From: CAZSMC01 sp964607755
GTDB lineage: Bacteria > Zhuqueibacterota > Zhuqueibacteria > Residuimicrobiales > Krinioviventaceae
DNA length: 64,000 nucleotides
NCBI GenBank assembly: GCA_964607755.1
Contig: CAZSMC010000006.1
Location: forward strand, 35,027 to 99,026
Direction: 5' to 3'
A program made the position numbers and the translations under genes. How positions within the stretch are numbered: position 1 is the stretch's first letter; every line of letters begins with the position of its first letter. The notes below the pieces were generated by a model. That model was not told the origin of the DNA and did no database searches. It saw nothing but the letters and a program-made list of their open reading frames with translations. Of this stretch, positions 9,171 to 18,510 are shown piece after piece.

Positions 9171-10139
9171 TTACCATTGCACCAGCGCAAAAGCAACAGA
9201 CAAACCGGCTCCGGTCCCGCCAAGGAGCAACAGATCACCACGTTTTAAAAGTCCCTTTTCATCAGCAATAGCCAGGGCCAGCGGCGTGGACGACGCAATC
9301 GTATTTCCGTATTCTGCGATAATATTGACAACTTTGCTCTGTTCAATCCCATAGTCGCTTGCCAGATCCAAAGCTGGTCCCGATGCCTGATGAGGGATGA
9401 GCCAATCGATATCTTTGGCGCCCAGACCATTGCGGCTCAATAAATCTTCCAGGGCATCCCTGACACGCTTCCTTGCCATGCGATAAACTCGTGTGCCTTT
9501 CATATGAAAAAGATTGTCCTCCGGCTTGGTCTTTTCCGGATGCCCGGGTGGATGCTTTGTCCCGGCACCGCGAAATTCGGTGAACTCGGCGCCTTCCGGC
9601 CAGGTGTTCATTTCCCAATCGATAATCCGGCTGTTTTCCGAATCGGGCGTTTTTTCCACAACGGCAGCAGCGGCCGCATCTCCGAATAGCGATGCACTTT
9701 CCGGTTCTTTCATATTTCGCCAGGGCGTTCCGGTTTCAGAAGAGACGATTAATATTTTTTTGTACATATCTGTTTGCAGCAGTGTTGCCGCATTCATCAA
9801 AGCGACAACAAAAGAAAGACAGGTAGCGTGCACTGACCAGGACGGAATGCCGTTGTAACCAAGCTGCCGCATAATGAAAACTGAACTGTCAGGAAGAAGT
9901 TGAAGCGGAGTGGTCGACGCGTTCAGCAGACAATCCGGAGCGCGGTTATCCCCGAGCGCCATCTGTGCTGCTTTTGCACCCATCACTTCCATAGATTCTT
10001 CGGCAATGTGCCGATTGATGACGCCAGTGCGCGATTTTATCCACTTTGCGCTGCGGCCGATTTTCGGCGCCAGGTCTTCAGCCGTCTCGACTTTTGGCGG
10101 AGCACAATAGCCGGTTGATACAATTTTTATGTTTAGCAT
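9171..10139 (-). CDS. 3-oxoacyl-ACP synthase III-like condensing enzyme
   Basis: A 322-residue thiolase-fold protein counted from the ATG at 10139, which has AAAGGAAAG upstream and matches the family N-terminus. The full KAS-III triad is present: Cys107 (VHATCLSF), His250 (PHQAS) and Asn279 (EYGNT). KAS-III enzymes condense an acyl starter with a malonyl extender. The housekeeping fabH is present separately at 34972-35961, so this copy is probably specialised for a secondary or surface lipid, or acts as an acyltransferase. Its partner 31 bases away on the DNA, ending at 9145, is a sulfotransferase. The exact product cannot be told from sequence. Confidence 0.88.
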   Translation of the reverse strand: MLNIKIVSTGYCAPPKVETAEDLAPKIGRSAKWIKSRTGVINRHIAEESMEVMGAKAAQMALGDNRAPDCLLNASTTPLQLLPDSSVFIMRQLGYNGIPSWSVHATCLSFVVALMNAATLLQTDMYKKILIVSSETGTPWRNMKEPESASLFGDAAAAAVVEKTPDSENSRIIDWEMNTWPEGAEFTEFRGAGTKHPPGHPEKTKPEDNLFHMKGTRVYRMARKRVRDALEDLLSRNGLGAKDIDWLIPHQASGPALDLASDYGIEQSKVVNIIAEYGNTIASSTPLALAIADEKGLLKRGDLLLLGGTGAGLSVAFALVQW

Positions 10140-10245
10140 GGAATATTCTTTCCTTTTATCCCACGATTCATCCGCGCCCGGTTTGCATATTGCGGCCGGA
10201 TCAATCATTTGGCGACCGATCATGGATCAGTCGCCAATCGTTCTT

Positions 10246-13113
10246 TTAGTTAATGACCATCATTTTTCGCGTTTTGGAAAAGTGACGGTCAACTGTTAAA
10301 GTATAAAAGTAAATACCTGAGGTCAACTCGTGGGCATCAAAATTGACCCGGTACTCATTGGCTTGCTGAACCTCGTTGACGAGCGTTTTAACGTGCTTGC
10401 CAAGGACGTCGTAAACCTTTAACGTCACATGCCCGGCTTTTGGTATGTGATAGGTGATGGTGGTTTGAGCATTGAACGGATTCGGATGATTCTGCAAAAG
10501 TGAGTAATCTGAAATAACGCTTTCATGCTCTTCTACCAAAACACCGGATGTGATACTGAACGACTGACTCTTGTCATTGACGTTGGCGTCTGCTAAACTC
10601 TTGATTAAAATCTGATAATTTGACCCCTCACTTAAACTCACGGGGATATCCCATGAATATCCCCCGGAGCTATAGGTGGTGTCAATTGTCATGTAAAATG
10701 AATCGTTTTTGTAAAGCTCGATAATAACATCACTTTTGATAATGTCATCCCAGGTGATGAAATGTTCGATTCCGCGCTGCCACTTTGTACCACTTTTTGG
10801 TAAAATGATGGAAATGTAAGGCGCTTCTGTCTTGAACGATTGCGACGGCGACCATGCACTCTCACCCACGCTGTTGAATGCCTTGACCCGCCAGTAATAC
10901 GTCGAATTATTTTCCGCAGATTCAACATTATAAACGGCAGGCGAGATAAATTCTTCATCGACAATCAAATTGGTAAATGCCTCATCCGAGGCAACCTGCA
11001 AATGATACGAATCAGCATAACCCACCGGATTCCATTCCAGTCGGACCGGTTGTGTCTGATCCACAGACACTCCATCTCGCGGACTGACAAGCAGCGGCGG
11101 GAACGTTTGCGACTCGTAATCCGGATAACCCAAAGCAAATTCACCAAATTTCGTCATTGTGGCTTCGACTTTGTTTGTTGCCGGATTGTAATTTGTCGGC
11201 AAAGGAATGAACAATCCTCGGCCTTCGAATTCCCGATGATAAACCACGATTGAATCCGGATTTTCAAACGCGTAAAAATCGGCATCAAAAGAAATTTTTG
11301 CTTTTATATTCGATATGTTAAATTGAGAAACAACAATCCGTTCAGGACGAATAATGGGTGCTTTGCCCAGCCATTGCGGCGAAACAGGTGCATAATTGTA
11401 GCGTTTCACTCTGGCTTCGTTATAGCCAAACCCGCCCATTTCATTGAACTTGAGACTGACTCCGGTTTTCTGATCCGCCGTATCAAAAGTATATGTATTT
11501 CCCACCAGCAGCTCGAACAACATGACATTGGCAGCCGGCGCCCCGCGTTCCCAGTTGAATCGAAACGCGCGATAACTGGCTGTCAGCGGTTTATCGAATT
11601 TTAATTCGAGAACCACGTTGCCATCAGGATCGACTTCGCTGATAGCGGCTTTGCCGTACATTGCCCCCATGCCCCATCCAATTACAGTGTTGCCATTTGA
11701 TAAGCGTTGAGCGCTTCCCATTGTAGGAGTAAAAATATCCGGGTCATGACGGAATTCCCAGACCTTTTCTGCGGTCATGGCTTTCTCATCTATTTCATAC
11801 TCGACGGCCCTGGAATAGGGGCGATTAAAACCGTGATGCTGATCACCGCCATCGAACATGATGATATTGCCATTGGGCAAGCGGCGCACATCGTGCTGAA
11901 ACATGAAATACAAGGGCGCAAATGGCTCGCCGGTATCATCGGTGATGTCAAACTGGTTGTTCTTACCACCCATCCGCCAAATAATGTCTCCTGTTTGACG
12001 GTTGACTTTTGTAATTTCCGCAAGAGCCAATGTGGAAACGAGGAGATGACTGTCATTGTCCAGTTCAATGGAATTGATATGGATGGCATCAAAAATCGGC
12101 TGCGTCAGATCGTTATAGGAATCCGTGAGTTTATAATGATCCCAGCTTCGCCATTGAAAAATAACATTTTTATCGACATCGAGTTCTTGAATAACAGAAC
12201 CGGCCACCATAGCGCCGGGGTGACCGCCGTCCACGATTTTACTCATATCCACAGGCTGTAAATCGTAACACACCATCATAACATGACCGTTGGGTAGCAT
12301 CTGAAATTCGTGAAAATCAGCAATATAACCATTACCCATCTGATAATTATCAACCACACTATAAGTGCTGTCCATGATAAAAAATTCCGTGTCACCGCCG
12401 CCGCCAAACTGATAAAACTCGGAAATCACGCCATAGCACAGCATGCCGTTAGGCAGCACTTTGAAATCAACCGGTGCCCCGGTGGTAATTTTGTTCCAAT
12501 ATTGAATGGACTCGTCGTTATTGATAATGAGATTATAGCCGTTGCCTGTTACAAAATGAGTGGCAGAGAGAAAGAGCGAGCCTTTTGCTGTTTCGCCGGT
12601 TTTGGTGATAGAAAAATGCGGGAAACCGGTGGGCAAACTATCAGCCATGGTTTTCCCCAGTGGCATAGCAGGCTGATCCGGAACAAGCCAGCTACTCAGC
12701 TCTTTTTGGTATGTACTCGGATTCACAGGTTGTTCCAACGGTGTGACTTTGAATTGAAAAGAAAACGCCGGCACAGCGGTCCCGTCCTGGGTTCGGCATC
12801 CTTCCTTTAAAGAGATAGTGACCGTTTCGGACGGATCAAAACGCTGATCTGGTTTGAAAATGACTGTTTTTTCATCTGGTGAGAATACTATCGTTCCGGA
12901 ATGTTCTCCGCTTTTTGAGCCAATCACAGAAAATTTTTCTTTATCAAAGGTGGATCGATCAATAATTTCACCCGGACGAATAATGATATTATTACTTCGC
13001 GGAACGAACCTCGCTCCATCGAGCGGAAAAATATATTCCACAGAAGATGGTTTTGCAGCAAAAAGAATGGTTGTTACTGCGAGAATACAAAGGATGAGAG
13101 TAAATTTTTTCAT
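10246..13113 (-). CDS. Divergent secreted ASST-like protein with fibronectin-III and T9SS sorting domains
   Basis: A 955-residue protein from the ATG at 13113. A GAGGAGAAA ribosome site lies about 10 bases upstream, which rules out the in-frame TTG at 13131. A signal peptide (1-20) and Ig-like domain precede an ASST propeller that keeps the histidine-bearing pieces ADFHEF, IHINSI and FQHDVR. After the propeller come a linker, a fibronectin-III module (LVSPRDG to SFKTE) and a beta-sandwich beginning ILPKSGTKWQRG. The T9SS-type tail starts at LLQNHPNPFN and includes VYDVLGKHVKTL. It differs more from the other three ASST proteins than they do from each other, and lacks their carbohydrate-binding-like module. 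It is probably surface-located. Confidence 0.83.
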   Translation of the reverse strand: MKKFTLILCILAVTTILFAAKPSSVEYIFPLDGARFVPRSNNIIIRPGEIIDRSTFDKEKFSVIGSKSGEHSGTIVFSPDEKTVIFKPDQRFDPSETVTISLKEGCRTQDGTAVPAFSFQFKVTPLEQPVNPSTYQKELSSWLVPDQPAMPLGKTMADSLPTGFPHFSITKTGETAKGSLFLSATHFVTGNGYNLIINNDESIQYWNKITTGAPVDFKVLPNGMLCYGVISEFYQFGGGGDTEFFIMDSTYSVVDNYQMGNGYIADFHEFQMLPNGHVMMVCYDLQPVDMSKIVDGGHPGAMVAGSVIQELDVDKNVIFQWRSWDHYKLTDSYNDLTQPIFDAIHINSIELDNDSHLLVSTLALAEITKVNRQTGDIIWRMGGKNNQFDITDDTGEPFAPLYFMFQHDVRRLPNGNIIMFDGGDQHHGFNRPYSRAVEYEIDEKAMTAEKVWEFRHDPDIFTPTMGSAQRLSNGNTVIGWGMGAMYGKAAISEVDPDGNVVLELKFDKPLTASYRAFRFNWERGAPAANVMLFELLVGNTYTFDTADQKTGVSLKFNEMGGFGYNEARVKRYNYAPVSPQWLGKAPIIRPERIVVSQFNISNIKAKISFDADFYAFENPDSIVVYHREFEGRGLFIPLPTNYNPATNKVEATMTKFGEFALGYPDYESQTFPPLLVSPRDGVSVDQTQPVRLEWNPVGYADSYHLQVASDEAFTNLIVDEEFISPAVYNVESAENNSTYYWRVKAFNSVGESAWSPSQSFKTEAPYISIILPKSGTKWQRGIEHFITWDDIIKSDVIIELYKNDSFYMTIDTTYSSGGYSWDIPVSLSEGSNYQILIKSLADANVNDKSQSFSITSGVLVEEHESVISDYSLLQNHPNPFNAQTTITYHIPKAGHVTLKVYDVLGKHVKTLVNEVQQANEYRVNFDAHELTSGIYFYTLTVDRHFSKTRKMMVIN

Positions 13114-13190
13114 AGTTGTTTTTCTCCTCAATTCAAAAGTTCCTTTCTGTTCTATTTCCGTTTAGGTAATATGACCTCGCATTATTAGAT

Positions 13191-13219
13191 TTGTAGCACA
13201 CCTGAAAGGTGTACTACAA
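13191..13219. repeat. 29-bp imperfect palindrome between two ASST genes
   Basis: TTGTAGCACACCT (13191-13203) and AGGTGTACTACAA (13207-13219) pair with one mismatch around a 3-base loop. It follows the stop of the gene at 13231 but lacks a T run, so it is not a standard terminator. The form resembles short REP-like palindromes. It may stabilise mRNA ends between the two genes. Confidence 0.55.
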
Positions 13220-13230
13220 GCGTCTTGGCT

Positions 13231-15807
13231 TTATTTGAGCACTGTTAATTTTTGAATCTTGTCAAATGTGCGTGAACTGTTTGTCGATCTGGCTTGCATG
13301 CGATAAAAGTAAAGTCCTGAGCTTAAATCAATACGACTTAACTGGATAGCATGCGAACCGGCATTAAATTCTGCATTTACCAGGTCGGCTATTTTTTTGC
13401 CCAAAAGATTGTAAATTGATATTTTAACGTGACTCTTTTCAGGAACATCGAACGGAATCGTGGTTACCGGATTAAACGGATTGGGGTAATTGCGTTTCAA
13501 CGCATATTTTCTTGGTGCTGAATCTTGTTTTTCAACCCTGGTATCGTTCATCATTTTTAAGGTAATATTATCGATATATACATCGGCATTATCGGTTCCG
13601 GTATTGATAACCACCCGACTGTTTGCATCAGTTGGTTCTTCCATCAGGAATTCATATGAGTAATGTTTTTTGCGCCGCCCCAAAGCGGTCAAGCCGATTT
13701 TGCTATAATTGATCCACGGCCCATGATCCTGCGCCACCTTGATTTCTGCCACACGGGACGCATCTGCCCAGGCATCGAATTCAAATAGATATCTTTCGCC
13801 TTCAATAAGCGTGTAACCATTTTGGCGCAATTGAACTTCCCAAATATTATCTCCGCCCCGCTCAATGTCAAAATGACTGACACCGTCCTCAATTATCCAT
13901 TCTGCCCGCGCACTACCGCGAACTTCCCATGTCCAATTATTTTTATGCTGAGAAAAATCACCGTTAATCATCATGTTATCACCGGGCTCGACAAAATTGA
14001 CCATAATATCTTTTTCTTCAGAAAAAGCGCTTTCGGTTCCATCCTTGTTGACCGCCGTGACACGGAAATAATAACGATGACCGTTTTCCAGGCCGGTGAG
14101 TTCTTTTAACGTTGCTTTTGACGTATCGATAACTGTTGTGGGATGACGTTGGGTACCACCGTAGATATTATAATAGTCCACATCCGGATCGCCGAATTTG
14201 TTAAAGATCAGAGTTATATTGTTATATTTCGGTTCGACAAACAAATTCGGCTGCAGCGCCATGCCGTTCCATGGAAAACGAAACACCCGGTAGCTGTGAT
14301 AACGCTGGACAAAATTCATCTCGTAAACTTTTTCGCCGTCCGGTGTCACTTCAGTACTTTTGGGAAGTGAGCCGTCGGCCCAGTTTATATGCGTATTTCC
14401 ATTTGGCAGCCGCTGGACATTGCCCATCCAGTGCGAGTACTTGTCCGGATTATCACGAAAACTCCATACCAGCTCGGCAGTCAAATTCTCGGTATCAATT
14501 TCATATTCCAGTGCACGCGAGACCGGAGGATCATGCTCGTTACCGTTATCAAAAACAGTGTAATGGTTATTACCGAGAGCGCGAACAGAGTGCTGGTTTT
14601 CGAATCCATGCAGCGGATCGTTGATGAATTCAAAATCATTATTTTCGCCGCTCAATCTCCAAATAATCTCACCTGTCTCCCGGTCGATTTTTGTCGCCTC
14701 ACTCAGATGCCGACTTGACAAAACGATATTGCCGTCATCATCAATATCAATCGAATTCATGTGCGGAAAGCGGATATATCCGCTGGTCAAATCATTTTCA
14801 CCCGGTACATAGGTATCGCGAATATCAAAATTATCCCAGGCACGCCACTCAAAAATCAATTCATGTTCCGGCGTAAATTCCTGGATGCAGCATTCACGAA
14901 CTGTGGCATTTTTCTGGCCACCGTCCACATATTTGCTCATATCCACTGTTTCAGTCCGGCGACCGATAAGCAGATAATGCCCGTCTTCCAAAAGCTGCAT
15001 GCCGTGTTCATCAGTAGCGTATCCATTAACCGCGTGAAAAGAATCGACGACTGTGTAATTGTGATCTAATTCAATAAATCCTTCACCAAACGGATAACCA
15101 GTGCGCACCAGCATGGTTAGATTGCCATTCTTCTGAACTTTGAAATCCCGGCGCCGGTCCGGAGTTTTCATGTACCAGATAGGCGAGCCGTCGCTTTCAA
15201 GAATCAGATTGTACGATTGTCCTCCCCAGTTATTAAGGAACAGATAGCCATCAGATGGATTCTCGTTGATAAAAACTTCGATGTGCGGAAAATCACTCGG
15301 CACAGACACGCCATTTGGCATAATCCTGGCTGTGCTTTGCAAATTCGTTTTTGACACAGATTTTTGCAGTGCGCAATGCTTTTCTTGTTCATCTTTTGTG
15401 AGCGCAATATCAGTGTAATTTTCACCCACAGAAACAGTAAACTGGTAATTCAAATTTTTTACATGAACATTCTTGGCAGAGAACCGCGGCGACACAGTCA
15501 CTGATACGCGTTCACCAGGAGCAAACGGCGTATCCGGTTCAAAAATAACGGTGTTACCATCTGAAGCAATTTTTGTGCGGCCCGTATATTCTCTATTTTC
15601 CTCATCCCTTACTTTAAGAAAAGAGGATAAATTCGTAATGTGTGTTGGCGCAATTTCATCAAACCGCATAATAATGGTTGAATGCTTTGACACATGAACA
15701 GCATCAGGTTTGGGAAAAAGATATTGATAACCCATATCTCGAAAAGAAGAAAATGAACAGCCGATTAAAAGAAAAAATACAAAAATGATTTTTTTTACAT
15801 CAAACAT
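13231..15807 (-). CDS. Secreted arylsulfotransferase-like protein with T9SS sorting domain
   Basis: An 858-residue protein with the same architecture as 2295-4841: signal peptide (about 1-21), Ig-like domain (25-125), ASST propeller (about 155-520), fibronectin-III module, carbohydrate-binding-like sandwich and a sorting tail (KRNYPNPFNPVTT, then IYNLLGKKI). The conserved histidine pieces are DEHGMQLL, FPHMNSIDID and NQHSVRAL. An AGGA motif lies 8 bases before the ATG. It is the first gene of the minus-strand run through 10246-13113, 9171-10139 and 8063-9145. The substrate is unknown. The extra sugar-binding-like module suggests a glycan-associated acceptor or anchoring. Confidence 0.88.
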   Translation of the reverse strand: MFDVKKIIFVFFLLIGCSFSSFRDMGYQYLFPKPDAVHVSKHSTIIMRFDEIAPTHITNLSSFLKVRDEENREYTGRTKIASDGNTVIFEPDTPFAPGERVSVTVSPRFSAKNVHVKNLNYQFTVSVGENYTDIALTKDEQEKHCALQKSVSKTNLQSTARIMPNGVSVPSDFPHIEVFINENPSDGYLFLNNWGGQSYNLILESDGSPIWYMKTPDRRRDFKVQKNGNLTMLVRTGYPFGEGFIELDHNYTVVDSFHAVNGYATDEHGMQLLEDGHYLLIGRRTETVDMSKYVDGGQKNATVRECCIQEFTPEHELIFEWRAWDNFDIRDTYVPGENDLTSGYIRFPHMNSIDIDDDGNIVLSSRHLSEATKIDRETGEIIWRLSGENNDFEFINDPLHGFENQHSVRALGNNHYTVFDNGNEHDPPVSRALEYEIDTENLTAELVWSFRDNPDKYSHWMGNVQRLPNGNTHINWADGSLPKSTEVTPDGEKVYEMNFVQRYHSYRVFRFPWNGMALQPNLFVEPKYNNITLIFNKFGDPDVDYYNIYGGTQRHPTTVIDTSKATLKELTGLENGHRYYFRVTAVNKDGTESAFSEEKDIMVNFVEPGDNMMINGDFSQHKNNWTWEVRGSARAEWIIEDGVSHFDIERGGDNIWEVQLRQNGYTLIEGERYLFEFDAWADASRVAEIKVAQDHGPWINYSKIGLTALGRRKKHYSYEFLMEEPTDANSRVVINTGTDNADVYIDNITLKMMNDTRVEKQDSAPRKYALKRNYPNPFNPVTTIPFDVPEKSHVKISIYNLLGKKIADLVNAEFNAGSHAIQLSRIDLSSGLYFYRMQARSTNSSRTFDKIQKLTVLK

Positions 15808-16159
15808 AACGAAAATCCTGCGTTAAATTTAATAATTATAACCCACAATGCAACAAACTGTTCCGAAGTTCCTTCGAGCATTGAATATTTTTTCAACTTT
15901 AATAAATGGATCACAACCCATTATTGACCAAAAAGAATTAAAATATGAAAAGTTCAGAATATTGAAGAAAGAGGAAAGATAACAACGAGCAACATTTAAA
16001 ATTTGTTGAACGTTGAAGAAAGGATTGGAATATAGACTTTTAATAAAACGCAAATAATGTCGTATGGAAAATCGCAAGCGCGCCGCTTTGTCCTTTCAGG
16101 AATTTGAATATATTATTTCGACAAACCATAATATACTATTTTATTTTCAAAATTCAATA
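15808..16159. other. Intergenic region with no gene
   Basis: About 350 AT-rich bases lie between the sulfatase stop and the ASST start, both on the minus strand. Low-complexity A/T-rich stretches and a small CGAAG-TTC-CTTCG hairpin (about 15871-15883) are visible. The promoter of the ASST gene should lie near 15830-15900. I see no protein or RNA gene. Confidence 0.4.
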
Positions 16160-17524
16160 TTAAGGTTTTTGCCACGGCACTTTACCAACCTGTTGGATAT
16201 GTGCACGCAGTTCTTTTTTCAACTTCTTAAACATCTCGTGATCTTGCGCCAGAGGATTTTGCTCAAAAGGATCAGAAGACAAGTCGTAAAGCCGGTAATC
16301 TTCAAAAGGAGTTTCCTGCACCAACTTCCAATTTTGGTGCCGTGCCGCATAATAATCCCGGCCGCCGTAGAACCAGCCTTCTCTTCGAACCCAGAATAAC
16401 GTTCGTTCGTTGAGTTCTTGTTCTTTGCCCGTAAGCGTAGGCGCGATGCTCTTGCCCTCAATCGGATGGTCTATTTGCACACCCGCCACATCACAAAGCG
16501 TCGGGAACCAGTCCATGGTCATGCACACCAGATTGCTCGTTGTGTTTGGCTCGATGTGTCCGTGCCACACAGCGCATGTCGGCACTTTTATGCCGCCTTC
16601 GTACATGCTTTGTTTGCCCGCACGCAAATCGCCGTTATTGGCACCAACTTTTAATTGACCGCCATTGTCGGATGTAAAGATGATCAACGTGTTCTCGTAC
16701 ATTCCGTTTTCTTTTAGTGCTTCAATCACTTTGCCAATGCCGTAGTCCATGTGTTCGATCAGTGCCACCAGTTTGGCGCGTTGCTCACTGATGTCCGGTT
16801 CGCGTTCACGCACCTTATTCAACCATTCGTCTGGTGGCTGAACAGGCACGTGCGGTGCATTATAAGCCAGGTACAGAAAGAACGGTTGCTCGGAATTCTG
16901 TTGTTCATTGAGATAGTCAACAGCCCATTGAGTGAACAAATCCGTTGCATGACCTTCTGGCTCGATAACATCTTTATTCAAACGCATATAGTTTTTATCA
17001 TGACGAAAGTGGGTGTAATAGTCGTCCATCATGTCGCCGAGAAAACCGTGAAAGTGATCGAATCCACGCTCATTGGGAATGTTTGGCGAGTCCAGTCCCA
17101 AATGCCACTTGCCAATACAGGCGGTGCGGTATCCGGCCTGTTTCAACATGGCTGGCAAAAGCACAGCATCCGGTGACAAATAGCCGAAATTGCCACTCGA
17201 ATAGGAACGAATTACACCGGGCACACCGACAAGGTCGGGGTAGCGGCCTGTGAGCAGAGCTGCACGCGTGGGCGAGCACACCGGACAATTGGCGTAAAAA
17301 TTGTTGAATTTCATGCCATTTACTATCAGAACATCGATATTCGGAGTGCGCATATCTTTTGCGCCATAACCTGACAAATCGCCGTAACCCAAATCATCAG
17401 CCAGGATAAAGAGAATGTTGGGCCGGGAGTTTTTGTTTGCCCGTGCTTTTTGTGAATATGGTAACGATACGGCTGCCAATCCTGCAGCCGCAGATCTGAT
17501 GAAATGGCGTCGGGTAATGTTCAT
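16160..17524 (-). CDS. Tat-exported type I sulfatase
   Basis: A 454-residue sulfatase. The N-terminus has a twin-arginine signal (TRRHFIRSAAAG). Metal-binding Asp43-Asp44 sit in ILADDLGYGD. The C-x-P-T-R motif (CSPTRAALLTGR, Cys83) is the one converted to formylglycine in active sulfatases. The length is normal for an arylsulfatase-A-like enzyme. It removes sulfate from sugars or small esters in the periplasm or outside the cell. It requires a formylglycine-generating enzyme or anSME, neither of which is in this window. The neighbouring glycosidases suggest a sulfated-polysaccharide role. An AGGAT ribosome site is present. Confidence 0.92.
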   Translation of the reverse strand: MNITRRHFIRSAAAGLAAVSLPYSQKARANKNSRPNILFILADDLGYGDLSGYGAKDMRTPNIDVLIVNGMKFNNFYANCPVCSPTRAALLTGRYPDLVGVPGVIRSYSSGNFGYLSPDAVLLPAMLKQAGYRTACIGKWHLGLDSPNIPNERGFDHFHGFLGDMMDDYYTHFRHDKNYMRLNKDVIEPEGHATDLFTQWAVDYLNEQQNSEQPFFLYLAYNAPHVPVQPPDEWLNKVREREPDISEQRAKLVALIEHMDYGIGKVIEALKENGMYENTLIIFTSDNGGQLKVGANNGDLRAGKQSMYEGGIKVPTCAVWHGHIEPNTTSNLVCMTMDWFPTLCDVAGVQIDHPIEGKSIAPTLTGKEQELNERTLFWVRREGWFYGGRDYYAARHQNWKLVQETPFEDYRLYDLSSDPFEQNPLAQDHEMFKKLKKELRAHIQQVGKVPWQKP

Positions 17525-17589
17525 AAAAATTATCCTGTCATGTTTTTGAATTGGTAAAAGTCAAACAATCACTAAAATCATTTTTTGAT

Positions 17590-18078
17590 TCAGGGAAGAG
17601 GAAAATTTATTGCTGGATCCTCTATGATAAATAGCCAGTCGTGTCCCCGACCACTGGTTGGCGGGGTATACGTTTGAATGCCGGCAGTATCGCCCGTATG
17701 CACCGGATAAAAAACACCATAGCGGGTGTCATACCATATTTCTTTTCTTTTTTCAGCTTTTATCCAGGATTTATCGATCAATGCCTTGTCGCCATAAGCA
17801 TTGGGTTCATCCAGGCCATCGCGTTCAGCCAAAACCACAGCCTGGATGACAGTAAAACCCTTTTCAGCGCGATTCTCCAGATAAGTCACAGCCTCTTCCC
17901 GGTCTAGCCGGTGAAACAATTCCCAGGCTGTATCGCCGAGATAAAAAAACGATGTGCCGTCACTGAAAACCAGATAGCGGCCGTTTTCACTGACGGTGAG
18001 TTGTTTGGGAGAAGCAAAGGTTGAAAGTGAAAGAAATAAAAAAAAAGCAAGCAATACCGCAATACTTTTATTTCTCAT
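17590..18078 (-). pseudogene. Internally deleted DUF4038 (apiosidase-like) glycosidase remnant
   Basis: A 162-residue open frame with a signal peptide (1-22). Residues about 27-98 match the start of the DUF4038/apiosidase-like family (FFYLGDTAWELFHRL, GFTVIQAVVLAE, PNAYGD). Residues about 104-162 match the family's C-terminal collagen-binding-like domain (WYDTRYG, YTPPTSGRGHDWLF). The roughly 280 residues between, which should form most of the catalytic barrel, are absent, with an in-frame joint at about residues 98-104. It is therefore almost certainly catalytically dead. The reading frame is intact and a ribosome site (AGG) remains, so a short protein could still be made. It lies between sulfatase and GH3 genes. 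Confidence 0.8.
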
Positions 18079-18141
18079 AATGGGAAACCTGATTGATTTT
18101 GAGATAAAAATTATTCATCAAAAGTAGAATAGTACAATGAA

Positions 18142-18450
18142 TTAGTCCTCTATTGTAACACCATGTATCCACAATTCGTACTCGCTTAGATCAAGTTGGT
18201 CATTCCAAATAATTCCATATCCCCCTACATCGACATTCACACTTTTAAAAAACGCCGGTTCTCGTAAAAGATGAAAAAATGGTTTTTGCAAAATTGGCTT
18301 GCAATCATATTCTTTGACAACATTGTTGTCAAAAGTAACTGTCAACTTGTAATCATTCTTTGGTTGTACTGACTTTATTTTCGGGTAAAACTTGTGACTC
18401 ATTAAAGTATTATAAAATTGATGCAGCTGAAATTTAATTTTCTTTGACAT
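18142..18450 (-). CDS. DUF2442 family small protein
   Basis: A roughly 102-residue protein. The core (SVQPKNDYKLTVTFDN, ILQKPFFHLL, YGIIWNDQLDLSEYELW) fits DUF2442. Members are small soluble proteins often found beside DUF4160 or toxin-antitoxin-like genes, and their function is not established. No DUF4160 partner is present. The ATG at 18450 has no clear Shine-Dalgarno. Met17 (18402) is an alternative start that would give the usual family length of about 85 residues. Confidence 0.7.
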   Translation of the reverse strand: MSKKIKFQLHQFYNTLMSHKFYPKIKSVQPKNDYKLTVTFDNNVVKEYDCKPILQKPFFHLLREPAFFKSVNVDVGGYGIIWNDQLDLSEYELWIHGVTIED

Positions 18451-18477
18451 CAATAAAATGTTGTTTTATCTTGTATG

Positions 18478-18510
18478 GAAAAATGGGCGGGGAAAATCCC
18501 GCCCACTATT
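18478..18510 (-). terminator. Terminator of the GH3 gene
   Basis: An 8-bp G+C-rich stem (TGGGCGGG 18484-18491, CCCGCCCA 18498-18505) around a 6-base loop is followed on the minus strand by a T run. It starts within 6 bases of the GH3 stop codon. Confidence 0.85.

Noticed and set aside
10140..10223. Longer N-terminus for the KAS-III gene
   Set aside because: The extra 28 residues have no family match, and the ATG at 10139 has its own ribosome site and the expected start.
13191..13219. Terminator after the ASST gene 13231-15807
   Set aside because: The palindrome lacks a T run on either strand, so it is listed as a repeat.
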